From Prevotella bivia DSM 20514 (GTDB taxonomy: Bacteria > Bacteroidota > Bacteroidia > Bacteroidales > Bacteroidaceae), in contig NZ_JH660660.1 in NCBI RefSeq assembly GCF_000262545.1, positions 163,500 to 227,499 of the forward strand: a stretch of DNA of 64,000 nucleotides, written 5' to 3'. Made by a program: the position numbers and the translations under genes. Below the pieces are notes generated by a model. It was not told the origin of the DNA. It worked only from the letters and a program-made list of their open reading frames with translations, and did no database searches. This document shows, one piece after another, positions 16,957-26,263 of the stretch; positions within the stretch are counted from its first letter, which is position 1; each line of letters opens with the position of its first letter.

Positions 16957-17826
16957 ATGAAATACGTTCAAGTAAAATTTACTATATCTCCTGATAGTCA
17001 GACTGCTCGAGACTTAATTATGGCGTTTGCAGGCGATTGTGGTTTTGAATCTTTTACAGATGATAGCGAGCCTTTGCTGGGTTATTGTCAGGTGGAAAAC
17101 TATCATGAAGATGAATTGAAAAACATTTTAACTATGATCCCATTAGAGAATACTAGTATCAACTTTGAAACTAATGAAGTGGAAGATAAAAACTGGAATG
17201 AGGAGTGGGAGAAGAATGGTTTTAAACCTATTATTATAGCAGACAAATGTATTATCTCTTGCTTTAACAACGAAGAAGAAACCTTTGAAAATCAATATAG
17301 AAAGAACTTACCTATTCATATCTATATCGACGCTAAACAAGCCTTTGGAACTGGTACTCATGAGACTACACAAATGATTGTAGGCAAACTTTTCGACCTT
17401 GATTTAAGCGACAAGCGTGTACTCGACTGTGGCTGTGGAACAGGTATCCTAAGTATCGTAAGTGCAAAACTTGGAGCAAAGGAGGTAATAAGTTACGATA
17501 TAGACGAATGGAGTGTGAAAAATGCAATGCACAATGCAGCAATCAATGCTGTTAGCATAGATGTGCTAGAAGGCGACAAGAAGGTGCTATCGCATGTATG
17601 TGGTGTATTTGATATAGTGCTTGCCAATATTAACAGAAACATTCTATTAGACGATTTAGAATGTTTTACCGAGATATTAGCAGTAAACGGAAGGATTATA
17701 TTAAGTGGTTTTTATGAAGAAGATGCAAGCCTTTTAATGGAAAAGGCTGCTACGCTGAATCTCTCGGAGATTGAACGCCAAGTGAATCATAACTGGTGCT
17801 GTCTGATATTGCAGAAGAATCAATAG
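16957..17826 (+). CDS. prmA: Ribosomal protein L11 methyltransferase
   Basis: A 289-residue SAM-dependent methyltransferase that trimethylates ribosomal protein L11. The SAM motif VLDCGCGTGILSIVSAKLGA lies near residue 150. The motif AFGTGTHETTQMI just before it is diagnostic for PrmA, and LANINRNILLDDL is motif IV. The N-terminal L11-recognition domain is present. The last 77 bp of the gene overlap, tail to tail, the 3' end of the GH25 gene on the other strand. Confidence 0.94.
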   Translation: MKYVQVKFTISPDSQTARDLIMAFAGDCGFESFTDDSEPLLGYCQVENYHEDELKNILTMIPLENTSINFETNEVEDKNWNEEWEKNGFKPIIIADKCIISCFNNEEETFENQYRKNLPIHIYIDAKQAFGTGTHETTQMIVGKLFDLDLSDKRVLDCGCGTGILSIVSAKLGAKEVISYDIDEWSVKNAMHNAAINAVSIDVLEGDKKVLSHVCGVFDIVLANINRNILLDDLECFTEILAVNGRIILSGFYEEDASLLMEKAATLNLSEIERQVNHNWCCLILQKNQ

Positions 17827-18637
17827 GAGCTGGTTCTGGTATCAGCATTTGTTGCATATCATAATAGCTTCCATTGTAAATATTCAGATCGACATAACCT
17901 TTAATTCCTGGCAACTTACCTGCATCAGTATGTTGCCATATCTTCCATCGCCCTTTGTATTCCATCTGATTAACGTAATAATGGGCTATCCAATACGGAT
18001 AGTCATCAAAGCGTTGATCAGATAAATATTGTTGCTTAAATTTGTAATAGGTATAAATGATGGGCTTTACATGGTATCTGTCCTCTACGATATGCAACCA
18101 TGTAAGAATGTTTTGCTGAAAGTCTTCAGTTGTCATATCCTTAGGTTTATTTTCCACGTCAAGTACAGGTGGAAAATCACCAGGCTGTAGCTTTACCATT
18201 GCTAGAAAAAAGTAAGCTTGTCGTCGAGCCGAAACCTTATTACTCCAAAAATGATATACCCCTCGCAAGAAGCCGTTCTCTTTTGCTTCAAAGAAATTTG
18301 ATCTGAATTTAGGGTCAATATAGCTATCACCTTGTGTCGATTTTATAAAGATAAAGCGAACGGGGGTAGCATCTATCAAAGCATTTCGCAAACGATTCCA
18401 ATTAATATTACCTTGATAACGGCTCACATCAATGCCGCGAATATTATAACCTTTAGGATAGTTGGGTTCTCCATAAATAGCGCGCCAACGGAACCCTGTT
18501 GGAGCTACTAGATAGATATAAACAATGGCACAATAAAACACACCTATAGTTATTCCCCAACACCACTTACCCCACAAAGGTAGTGATTTTAGGAAGCGCT
18601 TTAGACGACGAACAAAAAAAGGAGTTTCTCTCGCCAT
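17750..18637 (-). CDS. Membrane-anchored GH25 family lysozyme
   Basis: A 295-residue protein with an uncleaved N-terminal membrane helix (about residues 25-45, WGITIGVFYCAIVYIYLV). A glycoside hydrolase 25 domain occupies about residues 62-265. GIDVSRYQGNINW carries the first catalytic-site Asp, and FPPVLDVENK the DxE pair. KIWQHTDAGKLPGIKGYVDL is the typical end of the fold. The family cleaves the beta-1,4 muramic acid linkage of peptidoglycan. The last 30 residues form a Ser/Asp/Pro-rich tail, most of which is encoded opposite the end of prmA. Confidence 0.88.
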   Translation of the reverse strand: MARETPFFVRRLKRFLKSLPLWGKWCWGITIGVFYCAIVYIYLVAPTGFRWRAIYGEPNYPKGYNIRGIDVSRYQGNINWNRLRNALIDATPVRFIFIKSTQGDSYIDPKFRSNFFEAKENGFLRGVYHFWSNKVSARRQAYFFLAMVKLQPGDFPPVLDVENKPKDMTTEDFQQNILTWLHIVEDRYHVKPIIYTYYKFKQQYLSDQRFDDYPYWIAHYYVNQMEYKGRWKIWQHTDAGKLPGIKGYVDLNIYNGSYYDMQQMLIPEPAPIDSSAISDSTSYDSLGVQSPRDSA

Positions 18638-18747
18638 TCGCTGTTTTTTATAGTGTCAGTATTTTATATTAAAATAGATTTTCTGTTTTTATATAAAGGA
18701 TTTTACCATTTTTATATAGTATCACTACTCTAGGTAAAAGCAGAAAA

Positions 18748-18788
18748 GAAGAATAGAGAAAGGGGATACTCTCCCCAATCTATTCTTC
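18748..18788. terminator. Terminator downstream of PPi-PFK
   Basis: GAAGAATAGA pairs with TCTATTCTTC, enclosing an inner GGGGA/TCCCC pair. It lies between the PFK stop and the GH25 start. The A-run on the top strand before the stem gives a T-run on the complement. Confidence 0.75.
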
Positions 18789-18803
18789 CATTATAGCATT
18801 TTA

Positions 18804-20447
18804 TTACTTGGTTTGCTCAAGTAACAAAGTTTTTGTTGTTAAATCGCAAACTGAAGAAGGACCCCAATACTGAATAGGACCTGGGTAAACATAGCAAGTT
18901 TCCTTAGCCCACTTCTCACGTTGTGCAACAAGTGCCTTGAAAGGAGCACCGTCAAGTTCTACAAGCGCCTTACGGATAACTGGCTTCATTTCGCCATTAC
19001 GCTTCTCCATATTCATCATCATTGTGATAGGCACACCTCCAGCAAGCCACTTGTCGGTGCCAGCAGTAGTGTTTTTAACGATAGCCATATAACCAGTTTT
19101 ACCGTTAGCGATAAGCTGAGCAGCTGAAGAACCTAGTGCATAACAGTAGTCTGCATCAAAATTAGATGGTGCAGCACAACGACCTTCATAGCCAAAGAAA
19201 TGGTGTAATGCAGAGAACTTACCTTCATACTTGCCTTCTTTCTTCCATTCAGCAAGCTTAGCACCTACCATTTCAGAAATCAACTTTTCAGTTTCGATCA
19301 ATGAAACCTGAACATTTCCATGAGGGTCGCGATCCAAAGAAAGCTGACGAGCAACACCTTCTGGCAATGTTTCGAAAGTAGCCTTATTCTCGGCAGAAAG
19401 ATGAGTCAAGATGTATTCACGTTGAGCAGCCTTATCAAGGTTTAAGTATTCAGCTCCGTGAGCAGCCAACAAATCGTTCAACTCTTGGATTAAACGACCA
19501 ATAGCAGGTACAAATTCTATCAACCCTTCTGGAATAAGAACAACACCGAAGTTGTTACCCTGACTAGCACGATAAGCTACAGTGCTGGCAATATCTTCTA
19601 CGATAGCATTCAATGACATATCCTTAGCCTCTACCTCTTCAGATACAAGGCAAATATTAGGTTGTGTCTGCAAAGCACATTCAAGAGCGATGTGAGAAGC
19701 TGAACGTCCCATCAACTTAATAAAGTGCCAGTACTTACGAGCAGAATTACAATCGCGCTCAATGTTACCAATAAGTTCAGCGTATGTCTTTGTAGCTGTA
19801 TCGAAACCGAAAGAAGTCTCAATCTGATCGTTCTTTAAGTCTCCATCAATCGTCTTAGGACAACCGATAACCTGTACACCATATTTCTTTGCTGCATAAT
19901 ATTCAGCGAGCACACAAGCGTTAGTATTAGAGTCGTCGCCACCAATGATAACGATAGCCTTAATATCTAGCTCACGAATAATTTCCAATCCTTTTTCAAA
20001 CTGCTCTTCCTTCTCTAGCTTTGTACGACCAGAACCAATCATATCAAAACCACCAGTGTTACGATATGCCTGAAGGTTTTCTGCCGTAATCTCCATATAC
20101 TTGTGATCTACCAAACCACCAGGCCCCATTAAAAAACCAAATAGGCGGTTTTCTGGGTTCAACTTCTTGATTTCATCAAAAAGACCAGAGATAACGTTGT
20201 GTCCACCAGGAGCCTGACCACCAGATAGGATTACACCAACATTCATCTTGGCATTGTTAGCTTCTGTAGCAGGTTCAAACTCTACTAGAGGCATACCATA
20301 AGTGTTTGGGAACAATTTCTTAATGTCTTCCTGATTGTCAACGCTCTGTGTTGGAGCACCTTCTTTTACCTTTACTGCACCTTGTAGAGCTATTGGCAAC
20401 TTAGGTTGATAGCCTGCTCTTTCTTTTTGCAATGCACTAATTTCCAT
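18804..20447 (-). CDS. Pyrophosphate--fructose 6-phosphate 1-phosphotransferase (PPi-PFK)
   Basis: A 547-residue long-form PPi-dependent phosphofructokinase that reversibly phosphorylates fructose 6-phosphate with pyrophosphate in glycolysis. Motifs are [19 protein letters not shown] near residue 72, [18 protein letters not shown] near 168 (the second Asp of GGDD is associated with PPi use), [13 protein letters not shown] near 194 and [20 protein letters not shown] near 245. Length and motifs fit the plant/Bacteroidetes long group. A TACTTTTG element on the complement (20497-20504) could be its -7 box. Confidence 0.94.
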   Translation of the reverse strand: MEISALQKERAGYQPKLPIALQGAVKVKEGAPTQSVDNQEDIKKLFPNTYGMPLVEFEPATEANNAKMNVGVILSGGQAPGGHNVISGLFDEIKKLNPENRLFGFLMGPGGLVDHKYMEITAENLQAYRNTGGFDMIGSGRTKLEKEEQFEKGLEIIRELDIKAIVIIGGDDSNTNACVLAEYYAAKKYGVQVIGCPKTIDGDLKNDQIETSFGFDTATKTYAELIGNIERDCNSARKYWHFIKLMGRSASHIALECALQTQPNICLVSEEVEAKDMSLNAIVEDIASTVAYRASQGNNFGVVLIPEGLIEFVPAIGRLIQELNDLLAAHGAEYLNLDKAAQREYILTHLSAENKATFETLPEGVARQLSLDRDPHGNVQVSLIETEKLISEMVGAKLAEWKKEGKYEGKFSALHHFFGYEGRCAAPSNFDADYCYALGSSAAQLIANGKTGYMAIVKNTTAGTDKWLAGGVPITMMMNMEKRNGEMKPVIRKALVELDGAPFKALVAQREKWAKETCYVYPGPIQYWGPSSVCDLTTKTLLLEQTK

Positions 20448-20598
20448 AAATGAATTCTTTTAAGTTTGGATATTTTTAAAAATTTTCTTCCTACTGCAAA
20501 AGTACTGCTTTTTTCTGTGATAATTAGACGCAAATGCTTAAAAAGCTAAAACTCGAAAGTTTTTTCTCACGCTTTCTTCCTTTATTATAATTTTTGCT

Positions 20599-20606
20599 TA
20601 TCTTTG
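20599..20606 (+). promoter_or_regulatory. Promoter -7 box for the small conserved gene
   Basis: TATCTTTG matches the consensus in full. Because it lies inside the longer frame that opens at a TTG at 20594, it supports the ATG at 20648 as the true start. Confidence 0.55.
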
Positions 20607-20647
20607 GAGAGTATTTAAATAAAAAATTAGAGCAAAGGATAAAAATT

Positions 20648-20920
20648 ATGAGTAACAAAAGAGATTTAAAACGGACAATCAACTATATTACTAGTGATTT
20701 ATTTGCAGAAGGAGTAGCTGCTTCTCTTTATGGTAACAAAGCCCACACAGAAGATGTGAACGCACTACTATCAACAATAATTGTTATGCATGATGATTAT
20801 ATTCGTCGTGTATCGCATGTAGAGCCTGGTATGTCTGCTAAGAAATATTTCAAAGATCTTAAAGATAAGTTTAATAAGGAAGCCAATGAGATTGTTGATC
20901 AAATAAGTAATCTTGTCTAA
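20648..20920 (+). CDS. Small conserved protein of unknown function
   Basis: A 90-residue soluble, mostly helical protein beginning MSNKRDLKRTINYITSDLFA. It has no signal peptide or catalytic motif. A charged C-terminal half (AKKYFKDLKDKFNKEANEIV) suggests a helical bundle. It is the first gene of a tight rightward cluster with the acyltransferase (18 bp gap) and the amidase-like gene (1 bp gap after that). I recall similar short proteins in other Bacteroidales but no function. Confidence 0.7.
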   Translation: MSNKRDLKRTINYITSDLFAEGVAASLYGNKAHTEDVNALLSTIIVMHDDYIRRVSHVEPGMSAKKYFKDLKDKFNKEANEIVDQISNLV

Positions 20921-20938
20921 ACGAAGTAGCCTTATTGA

Positions 20939-21484
20939 ATGTTATCACGATTTATTTTATATAAACTGTTAGGATGGGAGAAGTTTGTAAACATCCCTCT
21001 TCCAGACAAGTGCATTATTTGTTTAGCCCCACACACTAGCAATTGGGACTTTATCTTAGGTCAGCTTTATACTCGTGCCGAAGGCTTAAATAGTAAATTT
21101 TTGATGAAAAAAGAGTGGTTCATTGGACCACTAGGAAGTTTCTTTAAGAAGTTAGGGGGGATACCTGTATGGCGTAGCCGACATAGCAGCATGACTGATC
21201 GTTTAGCCGATTTAGCCGAAAGTACTCCTCACTTTCAGCTTTGTGTTACCCCTGAGGGTACTCGCTCGCTTAATCCTGAGTGGAAAAAAGGGTTCTACTT
21301 TATAGCCCTTAAGGCTAATATTCCTATTGTACTGTATGCGCTTGATTATCAATCTAAGACCATTCACTGTACAAAGATGATTATGCCCAATGGGAACGTG
21401 GAAGAACAGATGAAAGAAATAAAGCTCTATTTTAAAAACTTCAAAGGAAAATTTCCTGAGAAATTTTCAATAGGAGAAATTTAG
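20939..21484 (+). CDS. PlsC-like acyltransferase
   Basis: A 181-residue membrane-associated acyltransferase of the lysophosphatidic-acid acyltransferase group. The catalytic HX4D motif is APHTSNWDFI at about residue 31, and the substrate-binding motif is VTPEGTRSLNPEWKKGF near 102. It is shorter than typical PlsC proteins of about 240 residues and lacks the long N-terminal membrane region, as do related YihG-like proteins of Bacteroidetes. It likely acylates a lysophospholipid or similar acceptor at the inner membrane. One base separates it from the next gene, so the two are almost certainly cotranslated. Confidence 0.82.
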   Translation: MLSRFILYKLLGWEKFVNIPLPDKCIICLAPHTSNWDFILGQLYTRAEGLNSKFLMKKEWFIGPLGSFFKKLGGIPVWRSRHSSMTDRLADLAESTPHFQLCVTPEGTRSLNPEWKKGFYFIALKANIPIVLYALDYQSKTIHCTKMIMPNGNVEEQMKEIKLYFKNFKGKFPEKFSIGEI

Positions 21485-21485
21485 A

Positions 21486-24068
21486 ATGAAGAAAACTTGG
21501 CTGATAGCCTTAACTACTGTCTTAGCAAGTTTAAGCTCTCAAGCACAAAACAAAACCACATGGGGTTCTAACGAATACGATGGAGCGCCATGGGTACAAA
21601 ATGTATCTAAGCCAAACACTATTGATAATGGTTTAGAAAACCGACACATTTCTTTATGGGCATCACACGGAAGATATTATGATGCTGGTAAAGGGGTATG
21701 GAAATGGCAACGCCCTATCCTTTTTTCTACAACCGAGGACTTATTTACACCAACCATCGTTATCCCTTATCTTATTCCAATGCTTCAAAATGCGGGTGCT
21801 GTGGTGTTCACACCTCGTGAACGCGATTGGCAATTAAACGAAATTATTGTGGATAACGATAGCCATTTAAGCAACTACAAAGAAGTTAACGACAAGAAAG
21901 ACTGGAAAGATAGTTCCGATCCTGGCTTTGCTTTTCATCATGGTACTTATCGTGATGGTGAGAATCCATTTACTGCTGGCACTGCAAGAAAGATCAAAGC
22001 ACGTAAACGCGACAATAAGTTAAGTTCTATAACTTACCAACCCACTATTACAGAGGCTGGAAAATATGCCGTGTATGTAAGTTACCAAACGCAGAAGAAG
22101 AGTGTGGACGATGCTGAATACATTGTTTTCCACAAAGGGCAAGCAACCCATTTTAAGGTAAATCAGAAGATGGGAGGTGGCACATGGGTATATCTAGGCA
22201 CTTTCGATTTCGATGCAGGCAGCAGTATTCTCAACTCTGTTGTGCTTACTAATCATAGCTCGCATAGAGGTGTGATTACTGCCGATGCCGTGCGCTTTGG
22301 TGGTGGTATGGGCAATATCGTGCGTGGTGGCACCACTAGTGGGTTGCCTCGTACTTTAGAAGGCGCACGCTACTACGCCCAATGGGCTGGTGCACCATGG
22401 GATATTGTGAGCAAGAGCAATGGTAGCAACGACTATAACGATGATATCAATGCACGCTCGCTTATGACCAATTGGCTGGCTGCTGGTTCTACGTATGTCC
22501 CTGGGAAAGGTAAAAAAGTGCCTATCGACCTCTCGCTGGCTATCCATAGCGATGCAGGCATTGCACCTAACGGTAGTTATGTTGGCACTTTAGGTATTTA
22601 TACAACACAAGAAGGCGACGACCATCTTGGTGAAGATCTCTCGCGTAGTGTTTCAAAAACGCTTGCTGAAAATATGGTCAGCAATCTTAAAAAGGATATA
22701 GACCAAGTATTCCATATTAACTGGAACACACGATCGGTAAGGGATCGCAACTATAGCGAGACACGCTTACCTGATGTACCATCTATGATCCTAGAGACGA
22801 TGTCCCATCAAAACTTTAACGATATGAAGCTGGGACAAGATCCTAACTTTAAGTTTGTTGTTGCACGCTCTATCTATAAGACGATATTACGCTATGAAGC
22901 CAGTATGCATAACACTTCTTACACCGTCCAACCACTAGCTCCTATACTGTTCCGCCTAAAGCGAGTCGGGGCTAACAAGGTACGTCTGCAATGGAATGCG
23001 GTAAACGATCCATACGAACCTACTGCCGTTCCTACATCTTATAATGTATATACGGCTATCGGCAATGGTGGTTTTGACAATGGCATTAATATCAGCGGAA
23101 CCTCTTGCGAAATAGAGATGCAAATGGGTAAGCTTTACAGCTTCCGTATTACAGCATGTAATCGTGGTGGTGAAAGTTTCCCTACAGAGGTGTTATCTGC
23201 TTATAATCATCCTGACGCTAAGCAGACAGTGTTGGTGGTAAATGGCTTCAATCGTTTGTCATCGCCAGCTATCATCGATTCAATAGGTAGTCAAGGGTTC
23301 AACTTAGAAGCTGATCCTGGTGTTACTTATGGCAAAACGATAGGTTGGAGTGGACAACAAAGTAACTTCGATCCACGATCTGCTGGTAAAGAAGGAGCAG
23401 GAGCTTTAGGCTATGGAGGTGAAGAATTGGTAGGCAAAATGGTTGCTGGTAACGATTTCAACTATGTTCGCACACATGCCGAAGCCATTCAGACGGCTGG
23501 TAGATATAACGTTGTTAGCTGTTCGGGAAAAGCTGTTGAAAATGGCTTAGTCCGTCTTACCGATTACGATGCTGTAGATATTGACTTAGGATTGGAGAAA
23601 GATGATGGTCATAGCCTATATTATTACAAGGCTTTCCGCCCAGCTATGCAACAACAAATAAGCAATTATTTACAACATCATGGCAACCTCTTTGTAAACG
23701 GTGCTTACCTTGCATCAGATATGAAGTTAGAAGCTGAAAAACAGTGGCTCGCCAATAATTTGAAAATTACTTATGCAGGTAGCAACCTTAATAACTACTC
23801 GGCTATGATAAAAGGACTTGGCACTAGCTTTGATATTTATCGTACGATTAATGCCGATCACTACGGAGCTTACACACCTGACAATATCCTTCCTGCTAAC
23901 AACACTGCAATAGCAGTAATGGCGTATGCCGATGGTAACAATGCTGCTGTAGCTTATAAAGGTGTCGATTACAGAACATTCTCAATGGCTTTCCCATTGG
24001 AATGTATCAAGGATGCTAACACTAGAAATAAGATTATGCGAGGTATCTTAGCATATCTCCTTCAATAA
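21486..24068 (+). CDS. Large secreted N-acetylmuramoyl-L-alanine amidase-like protein (golvesin and Fn3 modules)
   Basis: An 860-residue exported protein with signal peptide MKKTWLIALTTVLASLSSQA. The amidase_3-type zinc site appears split: SLWASHGRYYD near residue 57, SLAIHSDAG near 350 and MILETMSHQN near 435 supply His and Glu ligands. Between the first two lies a golvesin-like beta domain (about 185-272, GKYAVYVSYQTQKKSVDDAE). A fibronectin III-like domain follows at about 478-570. The last 280 residues are a conserved, unassigned domain. Such proteins are often annotated as xanthan lyase in Bacteroides without evidence. A role in peptidoglycan cleavage in the periplasm is the better inference. 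Confidence 0.75.
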   Translation: MKKTWLIALTTVLASLSSQAQNKTTWGSNEYDGAPWVQNVSKPNTIDNGLENRHISLWASHGRYYDAGKGVWKWQRPILFSTTEDLFTPTIVIPYLIPMLQNAGAVVFTPRERDWQLNEIIVDNDSHLSNYKEVNDKKDWKDSSDPGFAFHHGTYRDGENPFTAGTARKIKARKRDNKLSSITYQPTITEAGKYAVYVSYQTQKKSVDDAEYIVFHKGQATHFKVNQKMGGGTWVYLGTFDFDAGSSILNSVVLTNHSSHRGVITADAVRFGGGMGNIVRGGTTSGLPRTLEGARYYAQWAGAPWDIVSKSNGSNDYNDDINARSLMTNWLAAGSTYVPGKGKKVPIDLSLAIHSDAGIAPNGSYVGTLGIYTTQEGDDHLGEDLSRSVSKTLAENMVSNLKKDIDQVFHINWNTRSVRDRNYSETRLPDVPSMILETMSHQNFNDMKLGQDPNFKFVVARSIYKTILRYEASMHNTSYTVQPLAPILFRLKRVGANKVRLQWNAVNDPYEPTAVPTSYNVYTAIGNGGFDNGINISGTSCEIEMQMGKLYSFRITACNRGGESFPTEVLSAYNHPDAKQTVLVVNGFNRLSSPAIIDSIGSQGFNLEADPGVTYGKTIGWSGQQSNFDPRSAGKEGAGALGYGGEELVGKMVAGNDFNYVRTHAEAIQTAGRYNVVSCSGKAVENGLVRLTDYDAVDIDLGLEKDDGHSLYYYKAFRPAMQQQISNYLQHHGNLFVNGAYLASDMKLEAEKQWLANNLKITYAGSNLNNYSAMIKGLGTSFDIYRTINADHYGAYTPDNILPANNTAIAVMAYADGNNAAVAYKGVDYRTFSMAFPLECIKDANTRNKIMRGILAYLLQ

Positions 24069-24124
24069 GATTGTTAAACATAAGGCGGTATTAAAGCAAA
24101 ATGCTGATGCTTCCTTACTAAAAG

Positions 24125-24472
24125 ATGAAGACTATGTATAAAATTCAAGCAAACACAAGTGGCACTAGAAGCATTGCTATAAACGATGCCTACTTAGAAG
24201 TAATAAGAAAGTATGCCCTCTTTAAAGGATTAGTCGATTCTACAGGCATCGTTGACGAAGAAACGCTCGATAGGTTAAAGCTGAATGTGCGCAGCTTACT
24301 CGAGTCGGAAAAGGGCAATAACAAAGAATTGCTTGATCTATGCCTTGATGTTGTTTATAACACCGATATGAAGGCGCTAGGACTTAATAATCTCGTAAAA
24401 CTTTACAAGGAATGGTGCAAGCAACATCCTACACCAGCAAGAGAAGAAGAACAAACATCTACAACCGAATAA
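24125..24472 (+). CDS. Conserved hypothetical protein
   Basis: A 115-residue soluble protein, MKTMYKIQANTSGTRSIAI, with a helical middle part (LDRLKLNVRSLLESEKGNNK) and an acidic, Thr-rich tail. No family is recognised. It follows the amidase-like gene by 56 bp on the same strand and may be the last gene of that unit. Confidence 0.6.
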   Translation: MKTMYKIQANTSGTRSIAINDAYLEVIRKYALFKGLVDSTGIVDEETLDRLKLNVRSLLESEKGNNKELLDLCLDVVYNTDMKALGLNNLVKLYKEWCKQHPTPAREEEQTSTTE

Positions 24473-24534
24473 AAAGAGGCTTACGCTGATTTAGATTTAT
24501 AAGAATCGAAGCCTTAGATAAATATTTTATTTAT

Positions 24535-24676
24535 TGCTGTCCGATAAAACTTTTTGATACCCTATAAATTTAGGGCTGACTCCTTCATTAGGAATCAGCC
24601 CTTTTTAGTTACTTTGTAGTCTCTAAACAAAATTCAAAATGACTATGGGCAAAAGTACACATTTTATCGGACAGCA
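24535..24676. mobile_element. MITE-like element with 15-bp terminal inverted repeats
   Basis: TGCTGTCCGATAAAA (24535-24549) and TTTTATCGGACAGCA (24662-24676) are perfect inverted repeats 142 bp apart, with TA dinucleotides just outside (24532-24533 and 24678-24679). There is no room for a transposase. The interior contains a strong hairpin (24572-24602). It looks like a non-autonomous element or a deleted insertion sequence. The parent element is not in this window. Confidence 0.65.
24572..24606 (+). terminator. Terminator-like hairpin inside the MITE-like element
   Basis: AGGGCTGACTCC pairs with GGAATCAGCCCT (one wobble, 7-nt loop) and is followed by five T. It would end transcripts coming from the amidase-like cluster. 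Confidence 0.7.
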
Positions 24677-24733
24677 GTAAAACAAAATACACACTTATAT
24701 ATATCCCAAAAAGGCTCATATCCAAATTGAAGT

Positions 24734-24769
24734 GCCCTCCGAAAGTTGTTATGTCCAACTTTCGGGGGC
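24734..24769. repeat. Strong palindrome resembling abutting IS3-type ends
   Basis: GCCCTCCGAAAGTTG pairs with CAACTTTCGGGGGC (one bulged T) around a 7-nt loop. The word CCCCCGAAAGTTGGACA on the complement is like the terminal repeats of many IS3-family elements. No transposase is present, so this may be a remnant, or simply a hairpin. Confidence 0.45.
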
Positions 24770-24863
24770 TATTAAGTCATTTAAGAAACGAAAGAATTAT
24801 GAAGAAAGAATAGAATAAAATTAAGATTACCTTAATTCCGCAGCATAAATTCTTGTAAGAACT

Positions 24864-24963
24864 CCAAGTGCCTGAGAAACAAAGTTCTCAAAACACTTGG
24901 ATATGTCAGAAATTTCACCTATCTTAGTGCTGTAAACATAACAAGTAAGCAAATATCTGACAT
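24864..24963 (+). promoter_or_regulatory. Structured leader of IS1380 transposase copy B
   Basis: It has the same two inverted repeats as copy A: CCAAGTG/CACTTGG (24864-24870 and 24894-24900) and a 13-bp pair (24903-24915 with 24951-24963). The second pair covers the A and T of the start codon. Preservation in both copies suggests a function in limiting read-through translation. Confidence 0.5.
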
Positions 24964-26263
24964 GACAAAGGTAGCAATTAAAAACGAGAATATCACTTCT
25001 TTCGGTGGAATTTATCACATTATGGACGTTTTCTCAAAGTTGGGCTTTGAAAAACTTACCGAATCCGTATTGGGCAAACGTGGAAGTAGCGGCAAGGCAT
25101 TCAGCCATGGAAGTATTTTCGGCTCTCTCTTCTTCAGCTACCTTTGTGGTGGAGAATGCCTTGAGGACATCAATGCACTTATAGGGCAGTTCAAGCAGAG
25201 ACCTGATACGCTGTTACCCGGTGCCGACACTGTGGGGCGCGGACTAAAGGAGCTTGCTGAAGAGAACATTATTTATAAGAGCGAAACCTCCGACAAGTCG
25301 TATAGTTTCAACACGGCAGAGAAGCTGAACACCTTACTATTACGGATGATACGGAGAATGGGGCTTATAAAGGTGGGCAGCCATGTTGACCTGGACTTTG
25401 ACCACCAGTTCGTTCCAGCCCACAAGTTCGATGCTAAGTATTCTTATAAGCAGGACCTTGGCTATTTTCCTGGTTGGGCTTCCATTGGGGGAATCATAGT
25501 CGGAGGTGAGAACCGTGACGGAAACACCAATGTGAAATTCCATCAGGAGGACACGCTCCGTCGCATTATGGACCGTGTAACCTCAGAACTTGGTGTGGTA
25601 ATAGAGCGTTTCCGTGCTGACTGCGGGTCGTTCTCAAAGGAAATCATCCAAACCGTAGAGCAGCGCTGCAACACGTTCTACATTCGTGCTGCCAACTGCG
25701 GCAGTCGCTACGAGAATTTCCAACAGTTGAAGGAATGGAAAGACGTTGAGGTTGGCTATGAGAAATGCGATGTCACATCCGTCAGCATAGACAGCTTGAT
25801 AGAAGGAAAGTCATACAGGCTCGTCGTACAGCGTAGTCCTTTGAAAGGCAAGGATGGCAGTGAGCAGACGGATATGTTCGGAGTAATATACACATACCGC
25901 TGTATCCTCACCAACGACTGGGTGTCTACCGAGAAGGACATCATTACGTTTTATAATGAACGTGGAGCGGGTGAAAAGAACTTCGACATACAGAACAATG
26001 ACTTCGGCTGGGCACATCTGCCCTTTTCCTTTATGGCTGAGAACATGGTTTTCATGATGGTTACCGCCATGCTGAAGAACTTCTATCTCTATCTCGTCCG
26101 TCATATCAGCGAAAAGGTCAAGCCATTGAAAAAGACAAGCAGGCTGAAAGCCTTTATCCTCCATTTTGTCAGCGTGCCAGCAAAATGGGTGAGAACGGGA
26201 AGGCAGCACGTTCTGAACCTGTATACAAATAAAACCTACTACTTTGAGGTCTTCATTGAATAA
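24962..26263 (+). CDS. IS1380-family transposase (copy B)
   Basis: Full-length 433-residue DDE transposase, about 98% identical by eye to copy A. It keeps the FRADCGSFSKE and YNERGAGEKNFD catalytic regions. Differences from copy A include N instead of Y at residue 10, A instead of S in FGWAHLP, and H/F/I changes near the C-terminus (RQHVLNL, YYFEVFIE). The intact target duplication around the element suggests this is the younger or less disturbed insertion. Confidence 0.92.
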   Translation: MTKVAIKNENITSFGGIYHIMDVFSKLGFEKLTESVLGKRGSSGKAFSHGSIFGSLFFSYLCGGECLEDINALIGQFKQRPDTLLPGADTVGRGLKELAEENIIYKSETSDKSYSFNTAEKLNTLLLRMIRRMGLIKVGSHVDLDFDHQFVPAHKFDAKYSYKQDLGYFPGWASIGGIIVGGENRDGNTNVKFHQEDTLRRIMDRVTSELGVVIERFRADCGSFSKEIIQTVEQRCNTFYIRAANCGSRYENFQQLKEWKDVEVGYEKCDVTSVSIDSLIEGKSYRLVVQRSPLKGKDGSEQTDMFGVIYTYRCILTNDWVSTEKDIITFYNERGAGEKNFDIQNNDFGWAHLPFSFMAENMVFMMVTAMLKNFYLYLVRHISEKVKPLKKTSRLKAFILHFVSVPAKWVRTGRQHVLNLYTNKTYYFEVFIE

